This document shows positions 31,995 through 39,885 of a stretch of DNA of 39,896 nt, one piece after another. The DNA is from an uncultured archaeon (GTDB lineage Archaea > Nanobdellota > Nanobdellia > Woesearchaeales > CAIVOO01). The translations under genes were made by a program, and so were the position numbers. Position 1 is the stretch's first letter; each line of letters starts with the position of its first letter. Under the pieces are notes generated by a model that saw only the letters and a program-made list of their open reading frames with translations, was not told the DNA's origin and searched no databases. The stretch spans positions 1 through 39,896 of the forward strand of contig CAIMOB010000041.1 in assembly GCA_903842985.1 (NCBI GenBank), read 5' to 3'.

Positions 31995-32840
31995 TTAAAT
32001 TTTCAGCTGGTTAAGCCTTTTTATCCTTTCTTCAACAGGCGGATGCGTGCTTAAGAGGTTGAAAATGCCATTTGCAGAGAATGGGTTTACAATAAACAAT
32101 GATGAAGTTGCCTGGCTGCCGAATCTCATTGGCTTTGCCTTGACACCTTCATTAAGCTTTGCCAAAGCACTTGCCAATGCCTTTGGATTCTTGACTAATC
32201 TTGCGCCGGACTCATCTGCCATATACTCCCTTGCCCTTGAAATTGCCAACTGCAAAATCATTGCAAGCAGAGGAGTTATTATTGCCAATGCCAGTAAGCC
32301 GAACACCTGACTGCCGCTTCTATCCCTGTCTCCACCGCCAAAGATTGCAGCCCATTTGAACATCATGGCAAGATATGAGATGACGCCAGCGATTGTTGCT
32401 GCGACTGTCTGTATTAATATGTCTCTGTTTTTTATGTGTGAGAGTTCGTGAGCCAAAACACCTTTTAATTCTTCCTTGTTCAGCAGACTGACAATTCCTG
32501 CTGTGACTGCAACAGCTGCATGCTTTGGGTTCCTGCCTGTTGCAAATGCATTTGGTGTGTTTGTAGGAACCACATACAATTTTGGCATTGGTATTCCTGC
32601 TTCCTTTCGCACTTCATCAACAATCTGGAAAATTTCAGGTGCCTCTGATTTCTTTAGCAGCTTTGCCCTGTACATCAGCAGAACCATTTTGTCTGAGAAG
32701 AAATATGAAAAGAAGTTCATTGCAACGACAATCACCAGCGCTATTGTCAGGCCTTGTGCTCCGCCAATCAGCTGGCCCACCACAAGCATAATTCCTGTGA
32801 GTATGCCGAGCAAAAGAATTGTTTTTATCTGGTTAAGCAT
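31995..32840 (-). CDS. htpX: HtpX-family membrane metalloprotease
   Basis: A 281-residue zinc protease of the HtpX/M48 family that removes damaged membrane proteins. HELSH at 131-135 gives the two zinc histidines, and REYMADESGA near 209 carries the third ligand Glu. N-terminal hydrophobic helices (7-25 and 30-48) and two more after the active site hold it in the membrane. The first 16 bases overlap the end of the TOPRIM gene on the same strand, so the two are probably cotranscribed. Confidence 0.93.
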   Translation of the reverse strand: MLNQIKTILLLGILTGIMLVVGQLIGGAQGLTIALVIVVAMNFFSYFFSDKMVLLMYRAKLLKKSEAPEIFQIVDEVRKEAGIPMPKLYVVPTNTPNAFATGRNPKHAAVAVTAGIVSLLNKEELKGVLAHELSHIKNRDILIQTVAATIAGVISYLAMMFKWAAIFGGGDRDRSGSQVFGLLALAIITPLLAMILQLAISRAREYMADESGARLVKNPKALASALAKLNEGVKAKPMRFGSQATSSLFIVNPFSANGIFNLLSTHPPVEERIKRLNQLKI

Positions 32841-33178
32841 CTTGCTTTATTGTTATTGCCCCTATTTAAATATTTCGGCAAGCCCTCCATCTGCCTTAGT
32901 TCTGTGTTCTTGAAGAGATAATCCCTGAATGTGTTGTCTACTTTTATTCCGTTCCTGCTCAATTCATCCAGTAACTTTTTGTAAAGCTTCTTTCCTTCCT
33001 TGTCCAAGTCAGTAAGAATAATCACTTCCTTTGCTTTGATGCCTTCAACAACCTTGTAGATTGGCCTGCTGTTGAGGGCAATTATCTTTCTGAAGCCAAG
33101 CGATTCCAAGGCTTTCTTGTCTTTGATGCCTTCGACTATGGCTGGCTTGCCCTTGATTTTGCCTATTAGCTCCTCCAT
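32825..33178 (-). CDS. small TOPRIM-domain protein
   Basis: A 117-residue protein that is almost only a TOPRIM domain: AIVEGIKDKKAL with Glu16 and TDLDKEGKKL with Asp57 and Asp59 form the metal site seen in primases, topoisomerases and RNase M5-type nucleases. It has a Lys/Arg-rich C-terminal tail. Single-domain archaeal members are thought to be nucleases or 5S rRNA maturation-like, without proof here. It is divergent from the primase gene, which is suggestive only. Confidence 0.82.
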   Translation of the reverse strand: MEELIGKIKGKPAIVEGIKDKKALESLGFRKIIALNSRPIYKVVEGIKAKEVIILTDLDKEGKKLYKKLLDELSRNGIKVDNTFRDYLFKNTELRQMEGLPKYLNRGNNNKARCLTR

Positions 33179-33200
33179 AACCTATGTTTAGAAATGAAAA

Positions 33201-33208
33201 TATTTATA
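33201..33208 (+). promoter_or_regulatory. TATA box of fused primase gene
   Basis: TATTTATA about 28 bases before ATG 33233; this supports the shorter start and a leaderless message. Confidence 0.5.
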
Positions 33209-33232
33209 TTTGTTGTTGAATATCAGACAATT

Positions 33233-34531
33233 ATGGGGGTTTTGGAGTATTACAAAAGAGAGGATATCCAGGAAGCTATTCTTGAGTGCGCCAAGGACAG
33301 GGAGATAGCTGTCAAGTTCGGCGAAAGCGGATTCGGAAAAAGGCCTGAATCACTGCAGTACAAGAAGGATGTTGCTGAGTTTGCAAAAGAAGGCGCTACC
33401 TCTTTTCACTGCTCTGAAGAGTTATGGCATAATCCCCTGCAGCTTTCAACTGAGATGACCAAGCATGAGCTTGAGAAATTAAGAAGGGGCTGGGATTTAA
33501 TTTTGGATATCGACTGCCCGTTCCTTGAATATTCGCAGATTGCAGGCGATTTGCTTGTCAAGGCGCTGAAGGCTAAGGGAGTCAATGCAATTTCTGCAAA
33601 ATTCTCAGGCAACCATGGCTTTCACATCGGAGTGCCGTTTGAGGCGTTCCCGAAAGAGATAAAACTGACAAAGACAATTGATACTAAAAGTTATTTCCCA
33701 GACGGCGTCAGGGTCATAGCTTCTTATCTGCAGGGCATGATTAAGAAGCCATTGTCAGACGCAATTCTCAGGAAAGAGGACATTGACAAGGTAATGGAGA
33801 AGACAGGAAAGGATTTTTCAGAGCTTGTTGTGAATAATTTCTTCGACCCTTTCAAGGTTCTTGCAATTGATTCTGTGCTGATTTCCTCAAGGCACATGTT
33901 CAGGATGCCCTATTCTGTGAATGAAAAATCTGGATTGGCAAGCGTTGTGATAAATCCGCAGGAGATACTTGATTTTAAGAAAGAAACTGCGAAGCTTGAG
34001 AATGTAAAGGTTTCAAAGCTGAAGTTCATTGACAGGAATGTCTCAGAGGAGGCGAAGAATATTTTTGATGATGCAATCGGCTGGAGCCAGGGCTTGAAGG
34101 AGAAGGAGGAATTGAAGGAGAGGTTCAAGGGCACTGCAAAAAGAAAAATCAATTTTGACGAGGTCCAGCAGGCGCTGCCTGAGGAATTGTTTCCGCCGTG
34201 CATCAAGATGATATTAAATGGGGTTGAAGACGGCAAGAAAAGAAGCCTGTTTGTGCTTGTCAACTTTTTGACATCAGTCGGCTGGGACTATGACAAGATT
34301 CTGGAGTTATTGAAGAAATGGAACGCCCGCAACAAGGAACCGATGAGAGAGGCGCTGCTGACTGGGCAGGTTAGCTATCACAAGCAGAGAAAGCAGGTGA
34401 TTCCTCCGCCTAACTGCAGGAGCTACTACGAGGACTTCGGCATCTGCAAGCCAGACTCCTTGTGCGAGAAGATAAAGAACCCTGTGAGCTATGCGAAGAG
34501 AAGAGGGTGGGGAGTTAATAGTAATAAATAA
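33233..34531 (+). CDS. priSL: fused DNA primase PriS-PriL (monomeric)
   Basis: A 432-residue single-chain archaeal primase. PriS part: LILDIDCPF with Asp92 and Asp94 (metal site), SGNHGFH at 125-131 (nucleotide site), AIDSVLISSRHMFRMPYS with Asp213 as the third acid. PriL C-terminal part: Cys323 (ELFPPCIK), Cys395 (PPPNCRSYY), Cys405 (FGICK) and Cys411 (SLCEK) are the four ligands for the 4Fe-4S cluster. The N-terminal helical half of PriL is missing. Start: ATG at 33233 fits the TATA box; an ATG at 33194 would add 13 residues. Such a fusion is known from Nanoarchaeum equitans. Confidence 0.92.
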   Translation: MGVLEYYKREDIQEAILECAKDREIAVKFGESGFGKRPESLQYKKDVAEFAKEGATSFHCSEELWHNPLQLSTEMTKHELEKLRRGWDLILDIDCPFLEYSQIAGDLLVKALKAKGVNAISAKFSGNHGFHIGVPFEAFPKEIKLTKTIDTKSYFPDGVRVIASYLQGMIKKPLSDAILRKEDIDKVMEKTGKDFSELVVNNFFDPFKVLAIDSVLISSRHMFRMPYSVNEKSGLASVVINPQEILDFKKETAKLENVKVSKLKFIDRNVSEEAKNIFDDAIGWSQGLKEKEELKERFKGTAKRKINFDEVQQALPEELFPPCIKMILNGVEDGKKRSLFVLVNFLTSVGWDYDKILELLKKWNARNKEPMREALLTGQVSYHKQRKQVIPPPNCRSYYEDFGICKPDSLCEKIKNPVSYAKRRGWGVNSNK

Positions 34532-34557
34532 TTTTCTATTAATGGTGCTGAGATGGA

Positions 34558-34569
34558 TATATTTAAATA
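34558..34569 (+). promoter_or_regulatory. TATA box of 42-aa basic protein gene
   Basis: TATATTTAAATA about 27 bases before ATG 34591. Confidence 0.55.
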
Positions 34570-34590
34570 GTTAAAAAATATAATATTAAT

Positions 34591-34719
34591 ATGCCAAGCT
34601 TTTTAACGAGAAGAAGGAGAACCAAGACCAAGCGACCTGTAAGTTTCGGCACTTCTGGGGGCAGAGTTAGTTTCAAAGCAAGAAGAACGCCGAAAAGAAG
34701 AACAAGAGTTAGCTGGTAA
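34591..34719 (+). CDS. tiny basic protein, 42 aa
   Basis: The frame runs MPSFLTRRRRTKTKRPVSF, then Gly-Thr-Ser-Gly-Gly-Arg-Val-Ser-Phe-Lys-Ala, then RRTPKRRTRVSW and TAA. It has 42 residues, nearly half basic, with two Val-Ser-Phe groups around a Gly-rich turn. It has its own well-placed TATA box, which favours a real gene. It might bind nucleic acid, but the family is unknown to me and no domain is seen. Confidence 0.6.
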   Translation: MPSFLTRRRRTKTKRPVSFGTSGGRVSFKARRTPKRRTRVSW

Positions 34720-34727
34720 TTTATTAA

Positions 34728-34892
34728 TTACATATTCATGAAGTTTCTAATAGCCAATCCTGCAACAAAAATAATTACTCCAAGATAAGCTATTGGCATC
34801 CAATACAATCCGCCGATTACTATTAAAACAACACCTGCAACCATAAGAATACCTGAAAGATTTGTGTTTGATTGTGCTTTTTTATTCATCAT
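34728..34892 (-). CDS. small membrane protein, 54 aa
   Basis: The minus strand reads MMNKKAQSNTNLSGILMVAG and continues with two hydrophobic helices (about 14-28 and 34-49) ending RNFMNM. The first ATG overlaps the stop of the HNH-like gene as ATGA, so translation is coupled. There is no signal-peptide cleavage site. Function unknown. Confidence 0.65.
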   Translation of the reverse strand: MMNKKAQSNTNLSGILMVAGVVLIVIGGLYWMPIAYLGVIIFVAGLAIRNFMNM

Positions 34893-35323
34893 AACTTCCA
34901 AGGATCAAATTTCTCTCTTTTACCTGTTAACGGATTTATGTATGTTTGGCCTTGTGATCTATTTCTTTTTCGTTTACTTTTCTTCTTGCCAATTTCGCGT
35001 CCAATTTCTCTTTTAACTTGTCCTCTTGTCTTTGTTCCTTGTGATATATTACAAGAATGATGGGCTACAAAGCAATTTTTAACGGTGTATCCTCCGCCAC
35101 TTTTACCTGCTCTATTTCTTGCTAAATCCCAGTCTTCACCTGCACGTATTTTAATTCCACATAAGCGACAAGTGCCTTTGTCTCTCTTCCATACAATTCG
35201 TCTAATGATTGCTTTTGAAACTCTCTTTCCTTCTTTTTGATATCCTAAACCCAAATCAGCCATTTTTAAGGGTTTAACTTTAATTGGTTTAACGCCTCCT
35301 AAATCAAATGTATTTCTTGACAT
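34889..35323 (-). CDS. HNH-endonuclease-like protein, His replaced
   Basis: A 144-residue basic protein with HNH features: Cys52-x-x-Cys55 (CRLCG), Asp66-Leu-Ala-Arg69, GKSGGGYTVKNC, and AHHSCNIS with His88, His89, Cys91 and Asn92. In active HNH enzymes a His normally follows Asp in the first strand (Asp-x-x-His); here that position reads Arg69. So the protein may bind DNA without cutting, or use another His. The C-terminal half is Lys/Arg-rich. Its codons include CGA and CGC, rarer in neighbours. TATA near 35346-35358 on its strand, leaderless start. Confidence 0.75.
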   Translation of the reverse strand: MSRNTFDLGGVKPIKVKPLKMADLGLGYQKEGKRVSKAIIRRIVWKRDKGTCRLCGIKIRAGEDWDLARNRAGKSGGGYTVKNCFVAHHSCNISQGTKTRGQVKREIGREIGKKKSKRKRNRSQGQTYINPLTGKREKFDPWKL

Positions 35324-35430
35324 AAATCATTTAAAAGAAGAATATTCTATATAAATATTTCCCAAAACTCTGTCTCAACCGCCATAATCTTTATAAACCC
35401 CCTCTCAATCTCAAGTAATGTTCGGAATGG

Positions 35431-35461
35431 GTGTTTAAATATCTATTAAACGTTTAAACAC
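35431..35461. promoter_or_regulatory. TATA region and 9-bp inverted repeat GTGTTTAAA/TTTAAACAC
   Basis: GTGTTTAAA (35431-35439) and its exact complement TTTAAACAC (35453-35461) flank the likely promoter of the L3 operon. TTAAAC also recurs at 35446, 35454 and 35465. It may be a regulator site or simply an AT-rich promoter. Confidence 0.45.
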
Positions 35462-35478
35462 ATCTTAAACAACTAAAC

Positions 35479-35554
35479 GAGCCTGAAAAGGGTCTTTCAG
35501 TACAAGTTTAGAATTATAAACTTAGTTCTGGAAGAAAGACTTGCAAATAGGCTC
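35479..35554 (+). ncRNA. structured leader before ribosomal L3 operon
   Basis: The predicted 5' leader folds in nested helices: outer GAGCCT (35479-35484) with AGGCTC (35549-35554); middle TCTTTCAG (35493-35500) with CTGGAAGA (35528-35535, one G-U; alternative GTCTTTC/GAAAGAC); inner AAGTTTA (35504-35510) with TAAACTT (35517-35523). The element is 76 nt, downstream of a TATA-like site at about 35434 and 43 nt before the L3 ATG. It lacks tRNA T-arm features. Autoregulation by a ribosomal protein is a guess; a separate small RNA is also possible. Confidence 0.6.
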
Positions 35555-35596
35555 TTTTAACATAAAAGAAGGCAATTACAGGCAGGATTATCTAAA

Positions 35597-36547
35597 ATGG
35601 GAAGAATAAGAAATCCAAGGAGAGGAACTATCCAGTTCTGGCCTAGAAAAAGGTCCGATAGAATATATGCAAGAGTTAGATACTGGGCTGAGTCAAAGGA
35701 TGTAAAACCCCTGGGATTCGCAGGCTACAAAACAGGAATGACTCATATAATGCTTGTTGACAACAGGAAAAACAGCCCGACAAAAGGGGAAGTCATAAGC
35801 CAGGCAGTAACAATTGTTGAGTGCCCTCCAATAAAAGTGGCTGGCATAAGAGCATACTCGGGCAACAAGGTTCTTACGGATGTTCTCGCACAAAATCTTG
35901 ACAAGGAAGCAGGAAGAAAACTGAAGCTTCCAAAAAAGAAAAAAGAATCAGAGCTTGATAAGATTGAAAAGGCAACAGATGTGAGGCTGATTGTGCAGAC
36001 ACAGCCGAAGCTAACGACAATCGGAAAAAAGAAGCCGGAGATTTTCGAGATTGCATTGGGCGGAAGCATAGCTGACAAAATAAAGTTTGCAAAGGATGTT
36101 CTTGGAAAAGAAATTAGCATAAAAGACGTCTTCAAGGAAGGAAATCATGTTGACATTCATGCAATCACAAAGGGCAAGGGATTCCAGGGCCCTGTCAAGA
36201 GATTTGGAGTTATGCTGAGGCAGCACAAGGCTGAAAAAACAAAAAGAGGCCCTGCATCACTGGGTCCTTGGCACCCGCATCATGGTAATTATTCTGTACC
36301 TCATGCAGGGCAGATGGGCTATCACCAGAGGCTTGAGGCTAACAAATGGATAATGAAAATAGCAGAGCCGAATGAAGTGAATGGCAAGGCAGGATTCGGA
36401 AGATACGGCGTTGTGAAAAATTCCGCGCTGCTCCTCAAGGGAAGCATCGCAGGCCCTGCAAAAAGAATCATAAGGATGACACAGCCAATAAGGCCAAACA
36501 AAAAAATACCAGAGGATGCACCGTCAATACAATTCATAGCAAAATGA
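35597..36547 (+). CDS. rpl3: ribosomal protein uL3
   Basis: A 316-residue large-subunit protein L3. Motifs: GRIRNPRRGTIQFWPRKRSD at the start, GFAGYKTGMTHI, GKGFQGPVKRFGV near 196 and HHGNYSVPHAGQMGY. First gene of an S10-type operon in archaeal order. Stop TGA overlaps the L4 ATG as ATGA. The structured leader stands upstream. Confidence 0.96.
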   Translation: MGRIRNPRRGTIQFWPRKRSDRIYARVRYWAESKDVKPLGFAGYKTGMTHIMLVDNRKNSPTKGEVISQAVTIVECPPIKVAGIRAYSGNKVLTDVLAQNLDKEAGRKLKLPKKKKESELDKIEKATDVRLIVQTQPKLTTIGKKKPEIFEIALGGSIADKIKFAKDVLGKEISIKDVFKEGNHVDIHAITKGKGFQGPVKRFGVMLRQHKAEKTKRGPASLGPWHPHHGNYSVPHAGQMGYHQRLEANKWIMKIAEPNEVNGKAGFGRYGVVKNSALLLKGSIAGPAKRIIRMTQPIRPNKKIPEDAPSIQFIAK

Positions 36548-37347
36548 AACTGAAAATACTAAGCCTGGCAAAGACAGAGAAAGGTTCGAAGGAGTTGCCT
36601 AGGCAGTTCAACGAGGAAATAAGGCCTGACTTAATTTACAGGGCTGTCATCGCCATACTCGCCGGAAGAAGGCAGAGATACGGCGCAGACCCAAGGGCCG
36701 GAAAAAAATATTCAAGCGAGGTTTACAAGAGAAGAAGGGGCTTCAAGGGAAGCTACGGCATTGGAATCTCAAGAGTTCCCAGGAAGGTAATGAGCAAGCA
36801 GGGCTCGCATTTCAACTGGACAGGCGCATTCGCACCGGGAACAGTCGGAGGAAGGAGGTCTCACCCGCCAAAGGCAGAAAAAATCTGGGAAGTGAAGATT
36901 AACGACAAGGAAAGAAAGAAGGCAATAAGGAGCGCGCTGGCTGCAACTGTCGAGAAAAAGGCCGTTGAGCAGAGAGGGCATAATGTTCCGCCAATTTATC
37001 CATTCATAATCGAATCAAAAATTGAAGCGACTGAAAAGACAAATGAATTAAAATTAATCCTGGAGAAATTCGGGATGAAGGAAGAGCTTGAAAGAATCTC
37101 AAAAAGAAAGGTTAGAGCGGGAAGAGGCAAGTCAAGGGGAAGAAAGTACAAGAAATCGAGGGGAATTTTGCTTGTTGTCTCGGGCGACTGCAAGCTCTTG
37201 AGATTAAAAAATATTCCGGGAGTTGACGTTGCTGAGGTCAAGAAAATAGACACTGAAATGCTTGCGCCGGGAACAGCTCTGGGAAGACTGACAATATTCA
37301 CAGATAAGGCAATTGAAATAATGGAAAAGGAGAAGCTGTTTTTATGA
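36544..37347 (+). CDS. rpl4: ribosomal protein uL4
   Basis: A 267-residue archaeal L4 with the long basic central loop (KVMSKQGSHFNWTGAFAPGT), SRGRKYKKSRGILLV near 203 and the C-terminal NIPGVDVAEVKKIDTEMLAP. Coupled to L3 and L23 by ATGA overlaps. Confidence 0.96.
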   Translation: MKLKILSLAKTEKGSKELPRQFNEEIRPDLIYRAVIAILAGRRQRYGADPRAGKKYSSEVYKRRRGFKGSYGIGISRVPRKVMSKQGSHFNWTGAFAPGTVGGRRSHPPKAEKIWEVKINDKERKKAIRSALAATVEKKAVEQRGHNVPPIYPFIIESKIEATEKTNELKLILEKFGMKEELERISKRKVRAGRGKSRGRKYKKSRGILLVVSGDCKLLRLKNIPGVDVAEVKKIDTEMLAPGTALGRLTIFTDKAIEIMEKEKLFL

Positions 37348-37595
37348 AAATCGTAAAATATCCGCTGTCAACTGAAAAATCAATAAGGATGATGGAGTCA
37401 GAGAACAAGCTGACTTTTATTGTTGACAAGAAGGCGACAAAAGCGGAGATAAAGAAGGAGATTGAGGAGACATTCAAGGTCAGGGTTGAAAAGGTCAACA
37501 CTACAATAACACATCAAGGAATTAAAAAGGCATTTGTAAGGCTGAGCATGGACACGCCTGCAATTGACATTGCCACTCAATTAGGTCTGATATAA
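37344..37595 (+). CDS. rpl23: ribosomal protein uL23
   Basis: An 83-residue L23: YPLSTEKSIRMMESENKLTF, ATKAEIKKEIEETFKVRVE and the tail ATQLGLI. Short archaeal form near the peptide tunnel exit. ATGA overlap with L4; L2 follows after 1 base. Confidence 0.95.
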   Translation: MKIVKYPLSTEKSIRMMESENKLTFIVDKKATKAEIKKEIEETFKVRVEKVNTTITHQGIKKAFVRLSMDTPAIDIATQLGLI

Positions 37596-37596
37596 A

Positions 37597-38310
37597 ATGG
37601 GAAAAAATCTATTGCAGCAGAGAAGGGGAAGGGGCACACTTAGATTCAGGTCCCAGAAGCACAGGTATTACGGACGAATAAGCTATGCAAAGATGGGGAC
37701 TGAATTAAAGGGGAAGGTTGAGGATATCGTGCACTGCCCTGCGCACTCAAGCCCGCTGATGTCTGTAAAATACGAGAACGGCGAGTCTGCATTACTTCCT
37801 GCAAGCGAGGAAATTAAGGTTGGAACTGAGCTGAACTGCGGCGAAAAAGCAGCAGTTGAAAGCGGAAACGTGCTTCCACTAAACAAAATTCCAGAGGGAA
37901 CATTGATATTCAACATAGAATCACAGCCTGGAGACGGCGGAAAATTCGTAAGGTCTTCAGGAACATTTGCAAGGGTTGTCGCGAAATCTGGCGACATTGT
38001 AAAAATAGAGCTTCCTTCAAAAAAAGAGAAGGAATTCAACCATATGTGCAGGGCCACAATCGGAAGAATCGCAGGCGCCGGAAGGCTTGATAAGCCGATG
38101 ACAAAGGCAGGAAACAGTTTCTACAAGATGACCGCAAGAAATAGGGTCTGGCCTCATGTCTGCGGGCAGTCGATGAACGCTGTCGCGCATCCGCACGGCG
38201 GAAAGAGGTCATCGCATAAGAATTATCCAATGGTTGTTTCAAGGCATACGCCTCCTGGAGCAAAGGTCGGCAAGATTGCCGCGAGAAGGACAGGAAGAAA
38301 GAACAGGTAA
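37597..38310 (+). CDS. rpl2: ribosomal protein uL2
   Basis: A 237-residue L2 with MGKNLLQQRRGRGTLRFRS, GTFARVVAKSGD, WPHVCGQSMNAVAHPHGGK and HTPPGAKVGKIAARRTG; the HPHGG loop reaches the peptidyl transferase centre. L2 anchors domain IV RNA. Confidence 0.96.
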   Translation: MGKNLLQQRRGRGTLRFRSQKHRYYGRISYAKMGTELKGKVEDIVHCPAHSSPLMSVKYENGESALLPASEEIKVGTELNCGEKAAVESGNVLPLNKIPEGTLIFNIESQPGDGGKFVRSSGTFARVVAKSGDIVKIELPSKKEKEFNHMCRATIGRIAGAGRLDKPMTKAGNSFYKMTARNRVWPHVCGQSMNAVAHPHGGKRSSHKNYPMVVSRHTPPGAKVGKIAARRTGRKNR

Positions 38311-38312
38311 AA

Positions 38313-38693
38313 ATGGCAAAGAAAATATTTACATACAAAGGGAAAACAGTTGAGGAACTTCAGAAGATGAGTCTGAACGAGTTTGCTAATATGGTTCCTA
38401 GCAGAGTGAGGAGAAGCATAAAAAGGATGAATGAGGAGCAGAAAAATCTTTTTGAAAAGATAACAAAAGCAAAGAAAGACGTTAAGACGCAATGCAGGGA
38501 AATGCCGATAACACCAAGCATGATTGGAAAAACAATAAAAATACATCAGGGAAGGGAATTTGTTCCCATGCTAATCACAGAGGAAATGCTTGGTCATTGC
38601 CTCGGCGAATTTGCGCAGACAAGAAAGAAAGTGCAGCACAGCGCGCCAGGAATAGGAGCGACAAAATCAAGCGGCGCACTGTCGGTGAAATAA
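38313..38693 (+). CDS. rps19: ribosomal protein uS19
   Basis: A 126-residue S19 with the archaeal N-terminal extension KKIFTYKGKTVEELQKMSL and the core TPSMIGKTIKIHQGREFVPM, LGEFAQTRKKVQHSAPGIGA. Begins 2 bases after L2 ends. Confidence 0.95.
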   Translation: MAKKIFTYKGKTVEELQKMSLNEFANMVPSRVRRSIKRMNEEQKNLFEKITKAKKDVKTQCREMPITPSMIGKTIKIHQGREFVPMLITEEMLGHCLGEFAQTRKKVQHSAPGIGATKSSGALSVK

Positions 38694-38695
38694 AG

Positions 38696-39142
38696 ATGTA
38701 CAGATATGCATTCCAGGGTTTTGACAATGAGACAATGGCGAAGGCCGTCGGCCTAGACCTGCCCATATCTGCTAAAAACTCTACAATGGTCTGCAAAGCA
38801 ATAAGAGGGAAGCGTATTGAAAGGGCGAAGAAGATACTTAATGATGCAATAAACATGAAAGTTGCAATCGAGTTTACAAGATACAACAAGGACAGAGGCC
38901 ACAAGCCTGGCATGGGCCCTGGAAGATACCCAATCAAAACGTGCGAGGAAATACTTTCAATCCTGGAAAACGCAGAGGCGAATGCGCATCAGAAAAACCT
39001 CGGCTCTGAGCTTGTTGTGAGGCACGTCTGCGCCCACCTCGCCTCAAGGCCTTTCAGGTACGGAAGAAAGAGGAGAAGAAAGGCGAAAAGAAGCCACATT
39101 GAGATTGTGCTGGAAGCAAAAAAGGAGAAAACTGAAAAATGA
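38696..39142 (+). CDS. rpl22: ribosomal protein uL22
   Basis: A 148-residue L22 starting MYRYAFQGFDNETMAKAVG; ISAKNSTMVCKAIRGKRIERA, RYNKDRGHKPGMGPGRYP and RRRKAKRSHIEIVLEAK are family parts; the long hairpin lines the exit tunnel. ATG at 38696 is chosen since the open frame before it runs through S19 in another frame. Confidence 0.93.
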   Translation: MYRYAFQGFDNETMAKAVGLDLPISAKNSTMVCKAIRGKRIERAKKILNDAINMKVAIEFTRYNKDRGHKPGMGPGRYPIKTCEEILSILENAEANAHQKNLGSELVVRHVCAHLASRPFRYGRKRRRKAKRSHIEIVLEAKKEKTEK

Positions 39143-39885
39143 TTGAAAGAAAATTCGTACGCCAGAAGGTAAAGGAATTTGAAATACAGGAGTATGTGTT
39201 GAATTCGCTCGGAAGATCAGGAATAAGCCATGTAAGGCTTCAGCCAACGCCTCTTGGAGAGAAAATAATAGTCTATTCATCGCATCCCGGCCTTGTAATA
39301 GGAAAGGCAGGGGAGAATATAAAAAAGCTCACAATAACGCTCAAGAAAAAATTTGAGCTTGAAAATCCGCAGGTTGAGATAAGTGAAGTACTGAATCCAA
39401 GCCTTGACGCGCAGATTGTCGCTGACAAGATATCATACTCGCTTGAAAGATACGGCACAAAAAACTTCAAGGGAGTAATGCATAAGACAGTGACAGAAGT
39501 TATGTCTGCCGGCGCCAAGGGCGTTGAAATTGTGCTTTCAGGAAGGCAGCTGCCGAGCAGCAGGGCAAAATCCTGGAGAGTGCTTGCAGGCTACATGAAA
39601 AAATGCGGCGACATAGCAATATCATATGTGCTGAAAGGAAAGTCTGTTGCAAATCTTAAAAGCGGAACAATTGGGATAAAAATAAGCATCATGCCCGCTG
39701 ATTTAATACTCCCAGATTACATTGAAATCAAGGAAACCAATCCTGCAGTTCAGGAGATAAAAATCGAAGAAGTCAAAGTAGAGGAGAAGAAAGAGGAAAA
39801 GAAGGAAGTGAAGAAGAAAAATGAGAAAAAAAGCAAGAGAGTTAAGCCCGCTGAGCCAAGCGGAGCTGAAGAGCAAGCTAAGTGA
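39139..39885 (+). CDS. rps3: ribosomal protein uS3
   Basis: A 248-residue S3 with a KH domain (HPGLVIGKAGENIKKLT) and the C-terminal domain MHKTVTEVMSAGAKGVEIVL, RAKSWRVLAGYMKKCG. A long Lys/Glu tail (about 212-248) follows. The last 65 bases overlap the start of L29 in another frame, so the tail is coded over that gene. ATGA overlap with L22. Confidence 0.95.
   Translation: MIERKFVRQKVKEFEIQEYVLNSLGRSGISHVRLQPTPLGEKIIVYSSHPGLVIGKAGENIKKLTITLKKKFELENPQVEISEVLNPSLDAQIVADKISYSLERYGTKNFKGVMHKTVTEVMSAGAKGVEIVLSGRQLPSSRAKSWRVLAGYMKKCGDIAISYVLKGKSVANLKSGTIGIKISIMPADLILPDYIEIKETNPAVQEIKIEEVKVEEKKEEKKEVKKKNEKKSKRVKPAEPSGAEEQAK

Noticed and set aside
34721-34900. A terminator-like or RNA gene in this gap
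   Set aside because: The stretch reads cleanly as a 54-aa two-helix protein on the minus strand.
35479-35554. A 76-nt element with GAGCCT/AGGCTC ends that looks tRNA-sized
   Set aside because: It has no T-loop TTCGA-like sequence, no D-arm and no anticodon arm in the right place; I treat it as a structured leader instead.
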